Origin: Aminobacter niigataensis
GTDB taxonomy: Bacteria; Pseudomonadota; Alphaproteobacteria; Rhizobiales; Rhizobiaceae
Direction: 5' to 3'
Assembly: GCF_014200015.1 (NCBI RefSeq)
Contig: NZ_JACHOT010000001.1
Span: 930,001 to 994,000 of the forward strand
Length of the DNA: 64,000 bases
Part shown: in pieces, positions 1 to 8,689 of the stretch
Numbering within the stretch: position 1 is the stretch's first letter
Layout: every line of letters begins with the position of its first letter
Made by a program: the position numbers and the translations under genes
Notes under the pieces: model-generated
Database searches by the model: none
What the model was told of the DNA's origin: nothing
Seen by the model: the letters and a program-made list of their open reading frames with translations, nothing else

Positions 1-537
1 AGCCCGGCCGAGCGTGCCGCGTATCTCAAGCGTTCTGTCGCCGAGCGGAGGCTGGCAGCTGGTATTGCAGCGGGCGAAGACGAGGACATCGCGCTGACCA
101 ACGAGGAGATCGGTGAGGAAGCCGACATCTCCGAAGACCGCTACCAGTTCCTGGGCCAGCACGAGCAGTTCGTGCTGACAGTGACCGACTACGGCTACGG
201 CAAGCGCTCGTCGTCCTACGACTTCCGCCTGACCAATCGCGGCGGCAAGGGCATCCGCGCCACCGACGTGTCGAAGACGGCCGAGATCGGCAAGCTGGTG
301 GCGACGTTCCCGGTCGGCAACGACGACCAGATCATGCTGGTCTCCGATGGCGGGCAGGTGATCCGCGTGCCGGTTGACGGCATCCGCTTCGCCAGCCGCG
401 CCACCAAGGGCGTGACCATCTTCAATACAGCCGAAGGCGAGAAGGTGGTTTCGGTGGAGCGCATTTCCGAGCCGTCGGGCGACGAAGATGGCGACGAGGC
501 GCCAAACGGCGATGCCGTTGTGAGCGAGGAAGGCTGA
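1..537 (+). CDS. gyrA: DNA gyrase subunit A, C-terminal part (5' truncated by window)
   Basis: Last 178 codons of gyrase subunit A, the DNA-cutting subunit of the ATP-dependent topoisomerase that introduces negative supercoils. The frame is open from base 1, so the start lies outside the window. What is visible is the end of the C-terminal beta-pinwheel that wraps DNA: blade motifs such as VLTVTDYGYGKRS and QIMLVSDGGQVIRVPV, and a GyrA-box-like TNRGGKGI. A short tail rich in Asp, Glu and Gly follows. ParC has a related pinwheel, but the GyrA-box-like loop and acidic tail favour GyrA. A strong hairpin terminator follows the stop codon. Confidence 0.93.
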   Translation, partial: SPAERAAYLKRSVAERRLAAGIAAGEDEDIALTNEEIGEEADISEDRYQFLGQHEQFVLTVTDYGYGKRSSSYDFRLTNRGGKGIRATDVSKTAEIGKLVATFPVGNDDQIMLVSDGGQVIRVPVDGIRFASRATKGVTIFNTAEGEKVVSVERISEPSGDEDGDEAPNGDAVVSEEG

Positions 538-603
538 CCTACCCTCAGATGCGCTGAAGGGCGTGTCAAATCAAAGGGGTAGAGGGAAAAATTAAAGAGA
601 AGA

Positions 604-627
604 AAGCGGCGCCGAAGCGCCGCTTTT
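604..627. terminator. Bidirectional rho-independent terminator after gyrA
   Basis: Perfect 8-bp stem AAGCGGCG / CGCCGCTT with a 6-base loop, ending in TTTT on the plus strand. The minus strand reads into a T-rich stretch too, so the hairpin can end both gyrA and the small minus-strand gene at 649-801. Confidence 0.8.
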
Positions 628-648
628 GCCTGGAGGGGCAGAAACTGT

Positions 649-801
649 TCAGCGCGGGACGCGCGGATTACGCCAGCCGGGAAGCTGGACGCGGGCCGTC
701 TGCACCTTGGTGCGGACGCGATGCGCCTCGTGATGGAGGCTGAAGGCAGTGGCAACAAGCATGGCCAGAGTCATGGCCGCGGCGAGCATGTAGATCATCA
801 T
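649..801 (-). CDS. Small single-span membrane protein, 50 aa
   Basis: A 50-codon frame starting MMIYMLAAAMTLAM, with one hydrophobic helix (about residues 3-22) followed by a basic, Arg-rich tail ending RNPRVPR. An AGGAGA ribosome site sits about 8 bases before the ATG, and the frame stops just before the shared terminator with gyrA. No family was recognised. Support is the good ribosome site, the membrane helix followed by positive charge (N-out/C-in topology is inferred), and the terminator. It is short enough to be missed by length-limited gene callers. Confidence 0.6.
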   Translation of the reverse strand: MMIYMLAAAMTLAMLVATAFSLHHEAHRVRTKVQTARVQLPGWRNPRVPR

Positions 802-1000
802 GGCGCTGTTCTCCTGCTTGAAACAACGGACGAACCGGCATTTGGTTTCATCTGATATACACAGGGTTTATTCACATCCGCTTGAACCGATCCTGAGATT
901 GCCGTTCATCGTGCATTCATCTCGTAAACCATTGGCCGAAGGTACCGGGTGCCGCCAAAGTGCGCTTCCACCTTTGGCGCCGATGTTCTAGAAGCAGCGC

Positions 1001-1501
1001 ATGACTGATCGCATCGCCATCTATGCCGGGTCGTTCGACCCGCTCACCAACGGCCACCTCGACGTGCTCAAGGCGTCGCTGGCCGTCGCCGACGTCGTCT
1101 ACGCCGCCATCGGCATCCATCCCGGCAAGAAGCCGCTGTTCGCGTTCGAGGAGCGGGTGGCGCTGATCGAGGAAGCGACGAAGGTCGAGTTCGGCAAGGA
1201 CGGCGCCCGCATCAAGGTGGTGGCCTTCGACGGGCTGGTGATCGACGCGGCGCGCAAGCAAGGCGCCTCGATCATGATCCGTGGCCTGCGCGACGGCACC
1301 GATCTCGACTACGAGATGCAGATGGCGGGCATGAACGAGACCATGGCGCCGGAACTGCAGACGGTTTTCCTGCCGGCAAGCCCTTCGGTCCGCACGATTA
1401 CCGCCACACTTGTCCGCCAGATAGCCTCGATGGGCGGCGACATCCGCCCGTTCGTACCGGCGGCGGTCGCCGGCGCGCTCACGGCAAAATTCGCGAAATA
1501 A
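1001..1501 (+). CDS. coaD: Pantetheine-phosphate adenylyltransferase
   Basis: Penultimate step of coenzyme A synthesis: transfers AMP from ATP to 4'-phosphopantetheine to give dephospho-CoA, in the cytoplasm. At 166 aa it has normal family length. The nucleotidyltransferase signature is at the N-terminus ([13 protein letters not shown], with the TxGH-type nucleotide motif), and the CoaD-typical [12 protein letters not shown] is near residues 90-101. It ends 17 bases before a secreted peptidylprolyl isomerase and probably begins the coaD - ppi - ppi - ydcZ-like - queA - tgt run. The 199 bases upstream hold no gene I can support. Confidence 0.97.
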   Translation: MTDRIAIYAGSFDPLTNGHLDVLKASLAVADVVYAAIGIHPGKKPLFAFEERVALIEEATKVEFGKDGARIKVVAFDGLVIDAARKQGASIMIRGLRDGTDLDYEMQMAGMNETMAPELQTVFLPASPSVRTITATLVRQIASMGGDIRPFVPAAVAGALTAKFAK

Positions 1502-1518
1502 TTTCGGAGTATCGAACC

Positions 1519-2106
1519 ATGCAGCTCAGAAAGCTTGCCTCGTCCTTCGTCGTCCTCACCGGCCTGCTCGCAGGATCGGCTGCTGCACTGGCCGCCGAGC
1601 CGGAGAACACGATGATCATCACGCTGAAGGGCGGCGACGTGACGGTGGCGCTGCGTCCCGACCTCGCACCCAAGCATGTCGAGCAGATCAAGGCGCTGGT
1701 GCGCGAAGGTGCTTACGACAATGTCGCGTTCCACCGCGTCATCGAGGGCTTCATGGCGCAGACCGGCGACGTCGAGTTCGGCGACACGAAGGATGGCTAC
1801 AGCGGCGACCGCGCCGGCACCGGCGGCTCGAAGCTGCCCGACCTGCCGGCCGAATTCTCCAAGGAGACCTTCAAGCGCGGCGTCGTCGGCATGGCACGTG
1901 CCCAGGATCCGAATTCGGCGAATTCGCAGTTTTTCATCATGTTCGATACCGCATCCTCGCTTGACGGCCAGTACACCATCGTCGGCGATGTCGAGAGCGG
2001 CATGGAACTGGTCGACGGCATCAAGAAGGGCGATGCGGCCGCAAATGGCGTCGTCAGCGACCCCGACAGCATGATCAAGGTCCGCATCGCCGCGGACGCC
2101 AAGTAA
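1519..2106 (+). CDS. Cyclophilin-type peptidylprolyl isomerase, exported
   Basis: Cis-trans prolyl isomerase of the cyclophilin fold, probably a periplasmic folding helper. A signal peptide is visible (basic MQLRKLASS, hydrophobic core, cleavage near ALAAEP). The cyclophilin core follows: [14 protein letters not shown], then a GxA-type [16 protein letters not shown] active-site strand. Length is 195 aa. The next gene encodes a close relative without a signal peptide, so the pair looks like an old tandem duplication serving periplasm and cytoplasm. Co-transcription with coaD is likely from the spacing. Confidence 0.93.
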   Translation: MQLRKLASSFVVLTGLLAGSAAALAAEPENTMIITLKGGDVTVALRPDLAPKHVEQIKALVREGAYDNVAFHRVIEGFMAQTGDVEFGDTKDGYSGDRAGTGGSKLPDLPAEFSKETFKRGVVGMARAQDPNSANSQFFIMFDTASSLDGQYTIVGDVESGMELVDGIKKGDAAANGVVSDPDSMIKVRIAADAK

Positions 2107-2133
2107 TCCAAAACGCAAAGAAGGAATTTCACC

Positions 2134-2649
2134 ATGGCCGAGATCAAGGATCGCGAAAACGCGCTGATCATGGAAACCACCAAGGGCAACGTGATCATTG
2201 AACTGCTCCCTGACCTGGCCCCCGGCCATGTCGGGCGGATCAAGGAGCTGGCACGCGAAGGCGCCTATGACGGCGTCGTGTTCCACCGCGTCATCGACGG
2301 CTTCATGGCCCAGACCGGCGACGTCAAGTTCGGCAAGTCGGGCGGCAAGGACTTCAATCCCGGCCGCGCCGGCATGGGCGGTTCGGACAAGCCGGACCTG
2401 AAGGCCGAATTCTCCAACATGAACCACGGCCGTGGCACCTGCTCGATGGCGCGTTCGCAGAACCCGAATTCGGCCAATTCGCAGTTCTTCATCTGCTTCG
2501 ACGACGCCGGCTTCCTCAACCGCCAGTACACGGTGTGGGGCCAGGTCATCGAAGGCATGGAAAATGTCGACAAGATCAAGCGCGGCGAGCCGGTGCAGGA
2601 TCCCGACAAGATCGTGTCGCTGAAGGTCGCCGCCGATATCGCGGAATAA
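2134..2649 (+). CDS. Cyclophilin-type peptidylprolyl isomerase, cytoplasmic
   Basis: 171-aa cyclophilin. Core motifs [14 protein letters not shown] and [16 protein letters not shown] match the exported paralogue just upstream, but there is no signal peptide, so it should act in the cytoplasm. AAGGAAT before the ATG is a plausible ribosome site. The stop codon lies only six bases before the next gene, which suggests one transcript. Confidence 0.94.
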   Translation: MAEIKDRENALIMETTKGNVIIELLPDLAPGHVGRIKELAREGAYDGVVFHRVIDGFMAQTGDVKFGKSGGKDFNPGRAGMGGSDKPDLKAEFSNMNHGRGTCSMARSQNPNSANSQFFICFDDAGFLNRQYTVWGQVIEGMENVDKIKRGEPVQDPDKIVSLKVAADIAE

Positions 2650-2655
2650 CAGGCA

Positions 2656-3105
2656 ATGGCTGGCGTTCTCTGGTCGCTTCTCGGCGTTCTGGCGGGCGCC
2701 TTCGTTGCCATTCAGGCACCAGTGAATGCGCAGCTGGCGCGCGGGCTGGGAATGCCCGTCGCGGCGGCTGCGGTCTCATTCCTGGCTGGTGCCATCGTGC
2801 TCGGCATCATCGCCTACTTCACCGCACGCGCCCAGGGCGTCAGCGTCGACTGGCGCGCCCCGGCGCCGTGGTTGTTCGTGGCCGGCGGTTGCCTTGGCGC
2901 TGTCTATGTAACGAGTTCAGTGCTGCTCACGCCGCGCATTGGCGCGGCTGCCCTGGTCGCGTTCCTGGTCACCGGCCAATTGCTGGCCAGCGTGATTGTC
3001 GACCGTGCCGGCTATTTTGGCGTTGCCGTGCGCGAACTCTCGATGGGCCGCATCGTCGGTGCCATGCTGTTGCTCGCCGGGGCAATGATGATCCGTATCT
3101 ACTGA
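2656..3105 (+). CDS. DMT-superfamily small membrane protein (YdcZ/DUF606-like)
   Basis: 149-aa hydrophobic protein with about five predicted membrane helices, of the half-size drug/metabolite transporter type (YdcZ / DUF606). N-terminal [19 protein letters not shown] with Asn-Ala-Gln, and a later [11 protein letters not shown] helix, are typical of the family. The substrate is not evident. Its TGA shares one base with the ATG of queA, so the two are translationally coupled. Confidence 0.8.
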   Translation: MAGVLWSLLGVLAGAFVAIQAPVNAQLARGLGMPVAAAAVSFLAGAIVLGIIAYFTARAQGVSVDWRAPAPWLFVAGGCLGAVYVTSSVLLTPRIGAAALVAFLVTGQLLASVIVDRAGYFGVAVRELSMGRIVGAMLLLAGAMMIRIY

Positions 3106-4181
3106 TGCGCGTCGATCTTTTCGATTTCGAGCTGCCCGAAGAGCGGATTGCGCTTCGCCCCGCTGAACCGCGCGATTCTGCTCGCATGCTTCTCGTCAGG
3201 CCAGGCGAGGAATTCGCCGACCTCAAGGTGGGCGACCTGCCGTCGTTGCTCGAACCCGGCGATGTGCTGGTGCTCAACGACACGCGCGTCATCCCGGCGC
3301 AACTCAAGGGCCGCCGCGTGCGCGGCGAGGCTGTCGCGCATGTCGATGCGACGCTCCACATGCGTGTCGGCCCCGACCGCTGGCTCGCCTTCATGCGGCC
3401 GGGCAAGCGCGTTGCCGTCGGCGACCGCATCCAGTTTGGCCACAGCGCCGAGGCCTGCATGCTGGGCCAACTCGACGCGACTGTGATCGAAAAGGGCGAG
3501 GCGGGCGAAGCGTTGCTGGCGTTCGACGTATCTGGCCCGGTGCTGGACGAGGCGCTGCATGCCGTCGGCCATATTCCGCTGCCGCCCTATATTGCCTCCA
3601 AGCGTGCCGACGACGAACGCGACCGGCGCGACTACCAGACCGTCTATGCCAAGGAGGAGGGCGCGGTTGCGGCCCCTACCGCCGGACTGCATTTCACGCC
3701 GGAGCTGTTTGCCGCACTCGAGGCCAAGGGCATCGAACAGCATTTCGTGACACTGCATGTCGGCGCTGGCACCTTTTTGCCGGTGAAGGCAGACGACACC
3801 GCCGAGCACAAGATGCATTCGGAGATCGGACATGTGTCGGCCGAGACCGCGGCGGCGCTGAATGCCGCCAAGGCGCGCGGCAGCCGCATCGTTGCCGTCG
3901 GCACCACCTCGCTTCGCCTGATGGAAAGTGCGGCGCGCGCGGACGGTACCATCGCCGCCTGGTCCGGGCCGACCGACATCTTCATCACGCCCGGCTACCG
4001 CTTCAAGTTCGTCGACGCGCTGATGACCAATTTCCATCTGCCGCGCTCGACCTTGTTCATGCTGGTTTCGGCCTTTTGCGGACTTGAAAGGATGCAGGGC
4101 GTCTACGCCCATGCGATCGCGGACGGCTACCGCTTCTATTCCTATGGCGATGCCAGCCTGCTGTTCAGGAACGACCGATGA
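3105..4181 (+). CDS. queA: S-adenosylmethionine:tRNA ribosyltransferase-isomerase
   Basis: Makes epoxyqueuosine in tRNA by adding a ribosyl group from SAM to the preQ1 base placed at position 34 by Tgt. The product has 358 aa, normal for QueA. Family blocks are [15 protein letters not shown] at the N-terminus, [34 protein letters not shown] and [18 protein letters not shown]. The ATG was chosen because it overlaps the upstream stop and gives the standard N-terminus; a longer frame upstream is a read-through of other genes. tgt follows with a 4-base overlap. Confidence 0.97.
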   Translation: MRVDLFDFELPEERIALRPAEPRDSARMLLVRPGEEFADLKVGDLPSLLEPGDVLVLNDTRVIPAQLKGRRVRGEAVAHVDATLHMRVGPDRWLAFMRPGKRVAVGDRIQFGHSAEACMLGQLDATVIEKGEAGEALLAFDVSGPVLDEALHAVGHIPLPPYIASKRADDERDRRDYQTVYAKEEGAVAAPTAGLHFTPELFAALEAKGIEQHFVTLHVGAGTFLPVKADDTAEHKMHSEIGHVSAETAAALNAAKARGSRIVAVGTTSLRLMESAARADGTIAAWSGPTDIFITPGYRFKFVDALMTNFHLPRSTLFMLVSAFCGLERMQGVYAHAIADGYRFYSYGDASLLFRNDR

Positions 4182-5317
4182 GTGAAGAATTCAAGTTCAA
4201 CGTGCTTGCCACCGACGGCAAGGCGCGCCGCGGCGAGATCACCATGCCGCGCGGCACGATCCGCACGCCGGCCTTCATGCCGGTGGGCACCGGCGGCACG
4301 GTCAAGGCGATGTACATGGACCAGGTGCGCGGCGTCGGCGCCGACATCATCCTGGGCAACACCTATCATCTGATGCTGAGGCCCGGTGCCGAGCGCGTGG
4401 CGCGGCTCGGCGGCCTGCACGAATTCGCCCGCTGGCCACATCCGATCCTGACCGATTCTGGTGGTTTCCAGGTGATGTCGCTGTCCAAGCTGCGCAAGCT
4501 TAGCGAAAAGGGTGTGACCTTCCGCTCGCATATCGACGGTGCTGCCTACGAAATGTCGCCGGAACGCTCGATCGAGATCCAAGGCCTGCTCGATTCCGAC
4601 ATCCAGATGCAACTCGACGAATGCACCGCACTTCCGGCGACGCCGAAGGAAATCCAGCGCGCCATGGAGCTGTCGCTGCGCTGGGCCGAACGCTGCAAGG
4701 CGGCTTTTGGCGACCAGCCGGGCAAGGCGATGTTCGGCATCGTGCAGGGCGGCGACATTCCCGATATGCGCGTGCGCTCGGCGCAGGCGCTGAAGGGGCT
4801 CGATCTCAAGGGTTACGCAGTGGGCGGACTGGCCGTCGGCGAGCCGCAGGAGGTGATGCTCGACATGCTCGACATCACCTGTCCCGAGCTGCCGGAGGAG
4901 AAGCCGCGCTACCTGATGGGCGTCGGCACGCCCGACGACATCATCAAGTCGGTGGCGCGCGGCATCGACATGTTCGACTGCGTGATGCCGACCCGCGCCG
5001 GCCGCCACGGCCTTGCTTACACCCGCCGCGGCAAGGTCAACCTGCGCAATGCCCGCCACGCCGACGACCCGCGGCCGCTGGACGAGGAAAGCGATTGCCC
5101 GGCCGCACGTGACTACAGCCGCGCCTATCTGCACCACCTGATCAAGTCGGGGGAGTCGCTGGGCGCGATGCTTTTGACCTGGAACAACCTGTCCTACTAC
5201 CAGCACCTGATGAGCGATATCCGCGCCTCGATCGAGGCCGGCCGCTTTGCCGACCGCACCGCCGAGATCGGCGAAGGCTGGGCGCGGGGCGATCTGCCGG
5301 TACACCCGGGGCAGTGA
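4178..5317 (+). CDS. tgt: Queuine/preQ1 tRNA-guanine transglycosylase with degenerate zinc site
   Basis: Exchanges guanine 34 for preQ1 in GUN-anticodon tRNAs. The product is 379 aa with [11 protein letters not shown] carrying the catalytic region, [11 protein letters not shown], and [12 protein letters not shown]. Bacterial Tgt normally binds structural zinc with CxCxxC plus a His in a TxHN motif. Here the aligned positions read Ser305, Cys307, Ala310 and Asn336 ([17 protein letters not shown] and [11 protein letters not shown]), so three of four ligands appear absent. The flanking residues match the family closely, so the alignment is secure by eye. queA overlaps by 4 bases. Confidence 0.95.
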   Translation: MSEEFKFNVLATDGKARRGEITMPRGTIRTPAFMPVGTGGTVKAMYMDQVRGVGADIILGNTYHLMLRPGAERVARLGGLHEFARWPHPILTDSGGFQVMSLSKLRKLSEKGVTFRSHIDGAAYEMSPERSIEIQGLLDSDIQMQLDECTALPATPKEIQRAMELSLRWAERCKAAFGDQPGKAMFGIVQGGDIPDMRVRSAQALKGLDLKGYAVGGLAVGEPQEVMLDMLDITCPELPEEKPRYLMGVGTPDDIIKSVARGIDMFDCVMPTRAGRHGLAYTRRGKVNLRNARHADDPRPLDEESDCPAARDYSRAYLHHLIKSGESLGAMLLTWNNLSYYQHLMSDIRASIEAGRFADRTAEIGEGWARGDLPVHPGQ

Positions 5318-5336
5318 CGCCGGCCGTCTGGCTGAT

Positions 5337-5627
5337 TCAGGCGGCGAACGGATCCATCAGGATGAAGGTCGGATCCTGCCGCTGATGCTGGTTGATCAAG
5401 GGCACCAGCCGGACAAAGTGCTCCGACCGGCAATGTGCGTCGAGGGCGGCACGATCGGGCCATTCCTCGACGAAGATGAAATGCCCGGGGTCCTTCTGGT
5501 CGATGAAAAGATCGTAGGCGATGCACAGCTCCTCCTGCCGAGTTTTCTCCACCAGCTCGGCATAGAGCGGCATGACGGTGTCGATGAATTCCGCCTTGAT
5601 GAAATCCTGGGCGATGACCTTGAGCAT
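5337..5627 (-). CDS. Antibiotic biosynthesis monooxygenase (ABM) domain protein
   Basis: 96-aa single-domain protein of the dimeric ferredoxin-like ABM fold. Start chosen at MLKVIAQDFIK; upstream in-frame sequence lacks family likeness. Diagnostic blocks are ELCIAYDLFID, FIFVEEWPDRAALDAH and SEHFVRLVPL, as in YgiN/LsrG-like quinol monooxygenases. Substrate unknown. It stands alone, convergent with tgt and divergent from the PLP dehydratase. Confidence 0.85.
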   Translation of the reverse strand: MLKVIAQDFIKAEFIDTVMPLYAELVEKTRQEELCIAYDLFIDQKDPGHFIFVEEWPDRAALDAHCRSEHFVRLVPLINQHQRQDPTFILMDPFAA

Positions 5628-5777
5628 GGATGAAGCCTGATCCGATTCTGTTGGTGCCGAGGCCCGGTTTCCATACTTCGGTCGCTGGCGGCAAGACACG
5701 TCTGGTCGCGAACTGACAATCACTCCGCCTTTGACGCGCCGGACTTATGCGCGCGCCCGTGACAAGCTATGTTTTGA

Positions 5778-6770
5778 ATGCCTGCCACGGAGATGCATAT
5801 GGCCAGTCCTTCGCTGCGAATCCCCACATTCGACGATGTCAAACTAGCCCAAGCGCGCCTTGCGGGGGCTGCGCACAAGACGCCAATCCTGACGTCGCGG
5901 ACGGCAGATGCGCAAACTGGCGCAACGCTCTATTTCAAGGCGGAAAACCTGCAGAGGGCTGGCGCGTTCAAGTTTCGCGGGGCCTACAACGCGATCGCCG
6001 TGCTGGACCAAGCAATGCGGGCCGACGGCGTTGTCGCCTATTCCTCGGGCAACCACGCCCAGGCCCTCGCTTATGCCGCCAGCCTCCTGGGTGTTTCGGC
6101 AACGATCATCATGCCCAAGGATGCGCCTGCCATAAAAGTGGCCGCGACCAGGGGGTATGGCGCCGAGATCGTCCTTTATGACCGCTACACCGAAGACCGC
6201 GAGAAGATCGCCCAGGGCATCGCGGCCGAGCGCGGCGCGGCGCTCATCCCGCCCTATGACCATGCTGACGTCATCGCCGGGCAGGGCACTGCGGCGCTGG
6301 AACTTATCGAGGACACTGGAGACCTCGATCTGCTTGTGGTGCCGCTGGGCGGCGGGGGTCTGCTTGCCGGTTGTGCGTTGAGCGCGCGAGCGCTGTCGCC
6401 CGCATGCAGGATTGTCGGTGTCGAGCCTAAGGCCGGCAATGACGGCCAGCAGTCGCTGCGCAAGGGGGAGGTGGTTCACATCGCACCGCCGAAATCCATC
6501 GCCGACGGGGCGATCGTCACCCATGTCGGTTACCACAACTTTCCGATCCTGAAAGACAAGGTCGATGACATCGTGACCGTCACGGACGCGCAACTGGTCG
6601 ATACTGTCAGGTTCTTTGCCGAACGCATGAAGATCATCGTCGAACCGACCGGCTGCCTGGCTGCGGCTGCCGTCCTGCATGGCGCACTTGGTTGTGCGGG
6701 CAAGCGGGTCGGCATCGTTCTGAGTGGCGGCAATGTGGATCTGAAGGTGCTGAGCACGCTGCTGGCCTAA
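5778..6770 (+). CDS. PLP-dependent threonine/serine dehydratase family protein
   Basis: Fold-type II PLP enzyme of the threonine dehydratase / serine racemase group, up to 330 aa. The Schiff-base lysine lies in GAFKFRGAYNA, the substrate loop SSGNHAQALAYAA follows, and the phosphate-binding PLGGGGLLAG is near the middle. There is no C-terminal ACT domain, so it is catabolic-type or racemase-like rather than feedback-regulated IlvA. Three in-frame ATGs (5778, 5793, 5799) are possible starts; the last gives the most usual N-terminus. Exact substrate (Thr, Ser or hydroxyaspartate) cannot be told. Confidence 0.87.
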   Translation: MPATEMHMASPSLRIPTFDDVKLAQARLAGAAHKTPILTSRTADAQTGATLYFKAENLQRAGAFKFRGAYNAIAVLDQAMRADGVVAYSSGNHAQALAYAASLLGVSATIIMPKDAPAIKVAATRGYGAEIVLYDRYTEDREKIAQGIAAERGAALIPPYDHADVIAGQGTAALELIEDTGDLDLLVVPLGGGGLLAGCALSARALSPACRIVGVEPKAGNDGQQSLRKGEVVHIAPPKSIADGAIVTHVGYHNFPILKDKVDDIVTVTDAQLVDTVRFFAERMKIIVEPTGCLAAAAVLHGALGCAGKRVGIVLSGGNVDLKVLSTLLA

Positions 6771-6885
6771 GGTGTTCTGGGGTTCAGGCGATGCGGCCTG
6801 ACCGCAGGCCTGGAGTATCGGGTATTGGCGCACAAGCTGACTTGTCTTATTGCGAAGGCATGGAAGTAAGCGCATCGGGAATTGC

Positions 6886-7644
6886 ATGAACAATCGCTAC
6901 GGAACCCTGGCGTCTTGGGTCTACAACTTGGACAAGCCTGTCGGCAGGTCATTTGGGGACATCGAGTATTATCGCCAGCGCCTGGAAACCTGCACCGGCC
7001 CGGTGCTCGAACCGGCTGTCGGCAACGGCCGATTCTACGTGCCGCTGTTGCAATCAGGCATTTCGGTGGAAGGTTTCGACCCATCCGAGGAGATGTTGGG
7101 GTACTGCCTGAGCGCATGCCGGGAGCGGTCGCTTGATCCGAAGCTGACGCAGCAGAGCTTTGAAACCTTTGCCTACGATCGGCAATTTGAGGCGATCGTC
7201 GTGCCGCTCGGCTCGTTCCAGCTGATCACCGAATTGGCGTCGGCCAAGGCTCTGCTGAGCCGGTTTTTCGACCATCTGGCGCCGAATGGCAGGCTTATGG
7301 TCGACCTGGATCCGATCGGCAGCTTCCTGGGGACGAGCGGTTCCGTTCGCAGCTGGAACACCGAAGACGGCGACCTGCTGACGTTGACCGACACCAGGGT
7401 CGAGACCGACTTTGTTGCGCAGAAAACGGTCTCGCAGCTTCGCTACGAGCATTGGCGCCATACAAAGCTGGTCGATACCGAACTCGAACTGTTCAGCCTG
7501 CGCTGGTGGGGCGTCAACGAGTTTGCCCTTTCACTGGCAGAAGCCGGCTTTGTCGACGTCGTCGCGTCCGGGAACTACCAACATGGCCGTGCACCGCAAA
7601 AGGACGACGAGTCGATCAGCTTCGAGGCACGCCGGCCGGCGTGA
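6886..7644 (+). CDS. Class I SAM-dependent methyltransferase
   Basis: 252-aa protein with a methyltransferase core: VLEPAVGNGRFYVPLL is motif I, GFDPSEEMLGYC the acidic ribose-binding loop, and IVVPLGSFQLIT the post-IV region. The N-terminal YGTLASWVYNLDKP and C-terminal RWWGVNEFALSLAEAGF resemble uncharacterised family members acting on small molecules. Substrate unknown. Start taken at ATG 6886 (MNNRYG). Confidence 0.82.
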   Translation: MNNRYGTLASWVYNLDKPVGRSFGDIEYYRQRLETCTGPVLEPAVGNGRFYVPLLQSGISVEGFDPSEEMLGYCLSACRERSLDPKLTQQSFETFAYDRQFEAIVVPLGSFQLITELASAKALLSRFFDHLAPNGRLMVDLDPIGSFLGTSGSVRSWNTEDGDLLTLTDTRVETDFVAQKTVSQLRYEHWRHTKLVDTELELFSLRWWGVNEFALSLAEAGFVDVVASGNYQHGRAPQKDDESISFEARRPA

Positions 7645-7691
7645 CGAGCCTGAGCACATGGCGTGACGGCAAACGCCTTGTCGGCGCGCCA

Positions 7692-8105
7692 TCACGTGCT
7701 CAGCGAGTTCGAGGCCCGGAGGCTGACGCCGGTGATGCGCCAGATGCCGTCGGGCTGCAGTTCGAGCGTGTAGACGGCCTCGTAGTCCTTGCCGTCGGGC
7801 CCGACGATGAGCACTTGCTGGGCGATTGCGGTCGGGCCCATCTCCCGGGATTTGCCGAAATCGAAGCTCTGCGGGTGATGCACCGGCTTGTAGCCACCCG
7901 ACACCATGCCCATGAAGGTCTCGAGCGTCGGGAAGATGCGCTTCACATTCGGCGCGGCATAACCGTAGGCAGTGGCGTTGTCGCCGGCGCGGAAGGCCTG
8001 GAGCTGGCCCGATATGCTGCCCTGCGCCGCCTTGATCTCCGCATCGCCGGCAAGGGCCGGAAAGGCGCAAAGCAAGGTGGCGAAGACGATGGCGGCACGG
8101 CGCAT
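7692..8105 (-). CDS. DUF4864 exported protein
   Basis: 137-aa exported protein. N-terminal signal peptide MRRAAIVFATLLCAFPALAG, then an SnoaL/NTF2-like small domain with the DUF4864 pattern (IKAAQGSISGQLQAFRAGD, AYGYAAPNVKRIFP, YTLELQPDGIWRITGV). Role unknown; probably periplasmic. An upstream in-frame start exists, but the signal peptide begins at 8105. Confidence 0.82.
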   Translation of the reverse strand: MRRAAIVFATLLCAFPALAGDAEIKAAQGSISGQLQAFRAGDNATAYGYAAPNVKRIFPTLETFMGMVSGGYKPVHHPQSFDFGKSREMGPTAIAQQVLIVGPDGKDYEAVYTLELQPDGIWRITGVSLRASNSLST

Positions 8106-8298
8106 GTTGGCGTCTCCCGTTCCATGGCGGGCATTGGCCGGCGCCACGATGACATTGTAACATACGCAGGCGAGCCGTTTGCGGTTTCATGCTACCGGCT
8201 CATTGGCCAGCGGCAGTGCGCCCAAGCATTGGCTTGAAAGCGCAGGCTGGTTCTGCGACAAGACCGGCAGCGATGGCAGGGCCGGAACGGACGGTGCG

Positions 8299-8535
8299 AT
8301 GAAGACCTTTTTCGTGCAGATCAAATGCGAACTCGGCAAGGCCTATGAGGTGGCGAGCGCACTGGCCGATGCGGAGATCGCCTCGGAGATCTATTCGACC
8401 GCCGGCAACTACGACCTGCTCGCCAAGTTTTATGTCGATGACGAGGAAGACATCGGGCACTTCGTCAACGAGCGAGTCCACTCGATCGGCAACATCAAGG
8501 ACACCTTCACGACGGTGACCTTCCGCGCCTTCTGA
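8299..8535 (+). CDS. Stand-alone Lrp/AsnC ligand-binding (RAM) domain protein
   Basis: 78-aa protein consisting only of the alpha/beta sandwich effector domain of Lrp/AsnC regulators (FFVQIKCELGKAYEVASAL, VYSTAGNYDLLAKFYV-like block, ERVHSIGNIKDTFTTVTF). It lacks the DNA-binding helix-turn-helix. Such proteins oligomerise and bind amino acids; a direct transcription role is not implied. Start chosen at MKTFFVQ. Confidence 0.87.
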   Translation: MKTFFVQIKCELGKAYEVASALADAEIASEIYSTAGNYDLLAKFYVDDEEDIGHFVNERVHSIGNIKDTFTTVTFRAF

Positions 8536-8689
8536 GCGCGGCGAGGGCAGGGATAGGCCCAAATCCCCGGCTTTCTGCCAAAATGATGGGCAAATTCCCT
8601 GTAATGAAGCCGGCTACGCCTGAAACAGGCGATTGCGCTTGATTTTCTCCCCCGAGGTCATTTCACTGATCTCAGAGGGGAGTTTGCCA

